Of a DNA stretch of 33,332 nt, positions 30,393-33,332 are shown one piece after another. The stretch is from Terriglobia bacterium (GTDB taxonomy: Bacteria; Acidobacteriota; Terriglobia; UBA7540). Location: positions 1 through 33,332 of the forward strand of contig JAIQGB010000049.1 of NCBI GenBank assembly GCA_020072905.1. Reading direction: 5' to 3'. The notes beneath the pieces were generated by a model, which searched no databases, was not told the DNA's origin, and worked only from the letters and a program-made list of their open reading frames with translations. How positions within the stretch are numbered: position 1 is the first letter of the stretch; every line of letters starts with the position of its first letter. The position numbers and the translations under genes are program-made.

Positions 30393-31658
30393 TCAGGGAA
30401 AGTACTTGGCGGCGCCGGCGAGAGTAGGCTCGGCGATGATCAGCGTCTGGCCTTCGACGAGGTAGTCGATGTGGATGGGATTGCACCCACCCGCCACACC
30501 GATGGTGGGCACGTAAACGGCTGCGGCGCAGTTGCGGCAGATGACGTTTGCCCCGTCCTGGTAATAGCCCTGATTGCCGCAAATCAGGCAGGCGTCGAGC
30601 CCGGCGCGCACCGTGTCGGTGCCGTCCAGAATGGCAATGAAGCGGACGCGTACGCCGCCCGCGTTCACGACAAAGTGGTGCAGCTTGTGGTCGAGCAGCC
30701 GGCTGACCGGAACGCGCACCTCGCCCGCCGTAATGCTCACTTCTTCCGGCGGCGAGACGCCCTGCGCCGTCCGCGAATAGATGAATTCAGCGCTGATGGA
30801 GATGATGATCAACACACCCACGGCCATCGAGGCGATTTTCCAGAAGCGCTCGCGGTGCCGCTCAGCAAGGACCTTGCGGCGCTCGGGTCGAGACAGTTGC
30901 GGGCTCGCCGCAATGCCCGCTTCCGTCGCCTGCATCCTCTGCGCGCCCACCATAAACAGGGCCAGTGCCACAACGACCACAAAGAAAAACGCTTCGTTGT
31001 TGACGATGGGGCCGACAAGCGCCATCTCCCGCGGGCCCGAGGGCAAGATGCCAGCTTCTGAAAGCTCGTGAATGCCCGACACCAGCAACTGCGCCGAAAC
31101 CGTCAGCAGCACCAGCGTCGTCACCGCGAAGAACTTGCGCAGGTTGACCTTCACGCTGCCTTTGAAAATCGCCACGCCCAGACCCACCGCCAGCGCCAGA
31201 CCCAAGACACCGCCGATGAAGTCGAGCAGCTCACTCGTGCGGAGCGAGACCGCGGCAAGAAACAGAACAGTCTCCATGCCCTCGCGGAACACCATGAGAA
31301 AGACAAATGCGAAAAGGCCCAAAGCCGCGCCGCGCGGGGCCCGGGCGGAGAGGCGAGAAAGCCGCGTCTCGATTTCCTGTTTGAGCCGCCGGCCGGTCCG
31401 ATACATCCACACGGCCATGGTGGCGACAAACACCGCGCCGGCCAGCATCAGCCAGCCCTCGAGCACGTCCTGGTTGATGTGCAGACGGTTCAGTGCGTAT
31501 CCGCCGACAAGGCTCGCCGCCACTGCCCCGCCCAGTCCCCAGTAGACGATCCTGCTCCAACCCTCGCGTCCACTCTTCTTGAGGTGGCCGAGGACGATGC
31601 CGACGATGAGCGCGGCTTCAACGCCTTCGCGGAGCGTGATGACAAAGGACTGGAACAT
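30393..31658 (-). CDS. FTR1 iron permease fused to a DUF2318 Fe-S-type domain
   Basis: The 421-residue protein has seven or so membrane helices with the two FTR1 iron motifs: R10-E-G-V-E14 in FVITLREGVEAALIVG and R125-E-G-M-E129 in VFREGMETVLFLAA. A helix at about 275-293 leads to a C-terminal DUF2318 domain (residues 300-421) with Cys357, Cys360, Cys374, Cys377 and Cys392 (ACLICGNQGYY, VICRNCAAAVY, GGCNPI), a likely metal or Fe-S site. FTR1 proteins move iron through the membrane; in Campylobacter and others FTR1, DUF2318, two permeases and an ATPase form one system. It is the first gene of this operon. The ribosome site is weak and near a hairpin (31671). Confidence 0.93.
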   Translation of the reverse strand: MFQSFVITLREGVEAALIVGIVLGHLKKSGREGWSRIVYWGLGGAVAASLVGGYALNRLHINQDVLEGWLMLAGAVFVATMAVWMYRTGRRLKQEIETRLSRLSARAPRGAALGLFAFVFLMVFREGMETVLFLAAVSLRTSELLDFIGGVLGLALAVGLGVAIFKGSVKVNLRKFFAVTTLVLLTVSAQLLVSGIHELSEAGILPSGPREMALVGPIVNNEAFFFVVVVALALFMVGAQRMQATEAGIAASPQLSRPERRKVLAERHRERFWKIASMAVGVLIIISISAEFIYSRTAQGVSPPEEVSITAGEVRVPVSRLLDHKLHHFVVNAGGVRVRFIAILDGTDTVRAGLDACLICGNQGYYQDGANVICRNCAAAVYVPTIGVAGGCNPIHIDYLVEGQTLIIAEPTLAGAAKYFP

Positions 31659-31670
31659 GCCGCGATTCCG

Positions 31671-31686
31671 CCGACGAAAACGTCGG
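31671..31686 (-). promoter_or_regulatory. hairpin in the FTR1 leader
   Basis: Perfect 6-bp arms CCGACG and CGTCGG enclose a loop of four bases, 13 bases upstream of the FTR1 start. It would lie in the mRNA leader and border the weak ribosome site (GGCGGAA), so it could limit translation. No T-run follows it. Confidence 0.5.
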
Positions 31687-31717
31687 GCTGATCGAGGGAT
31701 TTCGTCTTGCAGGTAAG

Positions 31718-31747
31718 ATGTTAGAAGGAGTCTCGGGCGTTTGTCAA
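31718..31747 (-). promoter_or_regulatory. promoter of the iron-uptake operon
   Basis: On the minus strand a consensus TTGACA (31742-31747) is followed after 18 bases by TAACAT (31718-31723; 4 of 6 matches). Transcription would start about 31710, leaving a leader of about 50 bases before the FTR1 ATG at 31658. Confidence 0.7.
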
Positions 31748-31793
31748 CAGGACGACTGAAAGATAAGGGCTTAGGAGACGCCGGAAGGTGTCT

Positions 31794-31824
31794 AGTTGCA
31801 ACTCATTCGCAACTATCTGCAACC
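31794..31824. promoter_or_regulatory. three phased GCAAC repeats upstream of the iron operon promoter
   Basis: GCAACT at 31798 and 31809 and GCAACC at 31819 are spaced 11 and 10 bases apart, one helical turn each. The first is part of the perfect 10-bp palindrome AGTTGCAACT (31794-31803). The sites lie about 47 bases upstream of the -35 box. They could bind the operon's DtxR-type regulator or another protein; this is inference. Confidence 0.5.
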
Positions 31825-31838
31825 GCTAGGCAGAGCCT

Positions 31839-32765
31839 TCACTGCGGCGTCGAAGCTCCCGCGCTGCCCTGAAAGTGGAAAGAGCGGATAATCTTGTCGA
31901 GCACCGCCTGCTGAAACTGGAACATCTCCGACGAAGTGAGCCCAATGATGCCGAACGCCGTATTCCCTTGCGCCAGGTGGACCGACACTCCGTGCCATTC
32001 GGTGCCTTCGAGGAGGCCCGTGAAGTCGCGGCGCACCGCAGGCCGGCCGTCAAGCTGCAAGGTCGACTGGCCGAGCACCCGAAAATCCTCGTAGGTGCGG
32101 CGCAGGTTCACTTCGATCGCCTCGCTTTTGAGGTCCGGCGCGCCGCTCCACGCCTGCCGCTCCACGAAGAGCAAGGTCCTCTCGTCCTGGCTTCCGATGG
32201 CCACGATGGCCCGCCCCGTTTCGCGCGAAACCCCTTCGTGAATCTTCCACCCGGGAGGCTTGTACATCGTGAACTGGAAAGTGTCGTTGATGTAGTTGGT
32301 GCCTTCCAGATGTTCCTCGATCTTCGCCGGCAGCGGCACGTCGAGGAGACGGCTCACGGGCGGCGGAGGTGGCGCTTTGGGTGCGGCGGCGGGGGCGACG
32401 GATTTCGCTGAGGCGCTTTCGGCAACTGGTTCCGCCAGCGGGGGAGCCGGAGCATTCTTCTCACCGCCTTCGGAACCCGGGACCACAAGCTTTCCTGCGG
32501 CAGGCTTGCCCTTCTCAGCCGCCTGCTTCGCCGCGGCATCCTTCGACGCCGGATTGAACGTGATAGAACGTACGCGGTTCTTACGGACCAGCGCGTAGCC
32601 GAACTCCGTTTCGACCTTGAACATTCCGTTCTCAAATCCCACCACGGTGCCGACGATTTTCTGCCCGTTATCGAGCGTGAACTCCTCGGCCCGCGCCGGA
32701 CTCACAGCGGGCGCGACGGCGACCAGGAGCGCTACGAACCATCCGAGTTGAAATCGTCCCTTCAT
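31839..32765 (-). CDS. secreted protein with an SH3/LSm-like N-terminal domain and a PsbP/DcrB-like C-terminal domain
   Basis: The 308-residue protein starts with a signal peptide (residues 1-26, ending SPARA). Residues 27-70 form a small beta domain: LDNGQKIVGTVVGFENGMFKVETEFGYALV (in part), similar to SH3-like segments of exported Acidobacteria proteins. A Pro/Ala/Lys-rich linker spans 75-140. Residues about 155-300 resemble the PsbP/DcrB fold: FQFTMYKPPGWKIHEG, TLLFVERQAWSG, GRPAVRRDFTGLLEGTEW and SEMFQFQQAVLDKIIRSFHF. The function is unknown; the fold is common in exported proteins of many bacteria. It lies upstream of the FTR1 operon on the same strand with its own stop 92 bases before the TTGACA box. 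Confidence 0.78.
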   Translation of the reverse strand: MKGRFQLGWFVALLVAVAPAVSPARAEEFTLDNGQKIVGTVVGFENGMFKVETEFGYALVRKNRVRSITFNPASKDAAAKQAAEKGKPAAGKLVVPGSEGGEKNAPAPPLAEPVAESASAKSVAPAAAPKAPPPPPVSRLLDVPLPAKIEEHLEGTNYINDTFQFTMYKPPGWKIHEGVSRETGRAIVAIGSQDERTLLFVERQAWSGAPDLKSEAIEVNLRRTYEDFRVLGQSTLQLDGRPAVRRDFTGLLEGTEWHGVSVHLAQGNTAFGIIGLTSSEMFQFQQAVLDKIIRSFHFQGSAGASTPQ

Positions 32766-32784
32766 TCCCTACCCGTCGACAACC

Positions 32785-33332
32785 TCAATATTTCCTCAGC
32801 ACGCCGATGACACGCCCCTGGATCTTCACTTCTCTTCCCGGCAGGACGATGGGGTCCATTTGCGCGTTGGCGGGCTGCAGGCGCACCTTGCCATTCGGCT
32901 CGCGGAAAAATCGCTTGAGCGTGGCGTCCGTGCCGCCGGTCAGCGCCACGACGATCTCGCCGTTCTCCGCCGTCTCCGCACCTTCGACCAGAATGTAGTC
33001 GCCGTTACAAATGTGGTCGTCAATCATCGAATCGCCCTTCACGCGCAACACGTAGATGCTGCCTTTGCCCTGCGCGAAGTCGCCGAAAGAAAACGTCTCA
33101 GGGTTGGGAATCGCCTCCACGGGCTGCCCGGCGGCGATGCGTCCGAGGAGCGGAAACTCCAGGTCCCCGAGCGGCCCGGCAGCGCGGGAGAGCACAGCGA
33201 CCGGCGCCGCTTTGCCGGCGGCAGGTCGCGGTTTGCCGAAGGGTCGCATCGCGGTCTTCGCGAAGGGCACCGAGCCCGGCACCGCCACCACTTCCACCGA
33301 GCGGCTCTGATTATAGCCGCGGCGGATGAAGC
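32785..33332 (-). CDS. lexA: LexA SOS repressor (5' end outside the window)
   Basis: Only the C-terminal part is present. The frame runs off the right edge; just before GTG 33297 it reads FIRRGYNQSRSVEVVAVPGS, the end of the LexA winged helix, so GTG 33297 is not the start. The self-cleavage site is Ala-Gly in GRIAAGQPVEA. The serine is in VKGDSMIDDHICNGDYILVE, and the catalytic lysine is in GTDATLKRFFRE. The linker GKPRPAAGKAAPVAVL is longer than in E. coli. LexA represses DNA-repair genes and cuts itself when RecA is activated. It lies 19 bases upstream of the secreted-protein gene on the same strand; co-transcription is possible. Confidence 0.95.
   Translation of the reverse strand, partial: FIRRGYNQSRSVEVVAVPGSVPFAKTAMRPFGKPRPAAGKAAPVAVLSRAAGPLGDLEFPLLGRIAAGQPVEAIPNPETFSFGDFAQGKGSIYVLRVKGDSMIDDHICNGDYILVEGAETAENGEIVVALTGGTDATLKRFFREPNGKVRLQPANAQMDPIVLPGREVKIQGRVIGVLRKY

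Noticed and set aside
33295..33297. GTG 33295-33297 as the start of a short LexA-like peptidase
   Set aside because: The frame continues upstream with LexA winged-helix sequence to the window edge, so the gene is cut by the edge and not shortened.

Overview
The window looks like a chromosomal segment of a high-GC soil or sediment bacterium, most probably an Acidobacteriota member. This rests on gene content and style: an RNase E/G with a very long insertion in its S1 domain, the mreD / mrdA / rodA / rng neighbourhood, DUF1080-type sugar proteins, intergenic elements of the 'RSEGSQ' type, and tandem heptamer arrays between genes. No rRNA, convincing tRNA, CRISPR array, integrase or transposase was found. 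The taxonomic call is inference.

Layout. 47-3366: sugar-related genes, with a small secreted protein and a DUF1080-PHP fusion on the minus strand facing a GH20-like protein on the plus strand. 3636-11423: a cell-elongation group (mreD, mrdA/PBP2, rodA) split by about 4.4 kb that holds a fucose-isomerase-like enzyme, a secreted protein, a stand-alone proteasome-like Ntn hydrolase and a VapBC-like toxin-antitoxin pair. 11678-16057: RNase E/G and a B12-binding radical SAM enzyme. 16195-22111: housekeeping and redox genes (YedY-like molybdoenzyme, DUF309, CuA cupredoxin, a broken type III polyketide synthase, SufT-like protein, O-methyltransferase, proline dehydrogenase, thioredoxin reductase). 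22362-24534: a NatAB-like ABC exporter. 24574-26607: two zinc-ribbon proteins and a minus-strand group of small genes (ArsR, MerR-like, one-helix membrane protein). 26762-31658: a minus-strand iron-uptake operon: FTR1 permease fused to a DUF2318 Fe-S domain, two MacB-like permeases, and an ABC ATPase fused to a DtxR-type metal-sensing regulator. 31839-33332: a secreted protein and the C-terminal part of LexA, cut by the window edge.

The strongest lead is the iron operon. Its last gene joins the transporter ATPase to a DtxR repressor in one polypeptide, and its upstream region carries a TTGACA promoter and three helically phased GCAAC repeats. Other notable points: a possible Ser-nucleophile proteasome-like protein; a toxin-antitoxin promoter whose TATAAT sits exactly between two 9-bp palindrome arms; and tandem heptamer/octamer arrays at five intergenic places, some in inverted pairs.

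Three genes are broken in ways that may reflect real decay or assembly error: mrdA (about 50 codons lost plus a frameshift), the type III PKS (its catalytic-His region replaced by an aminotransferase-like stretch) and the ATPase-DtxR gene (one base missing). Raw reads should be checked there first.
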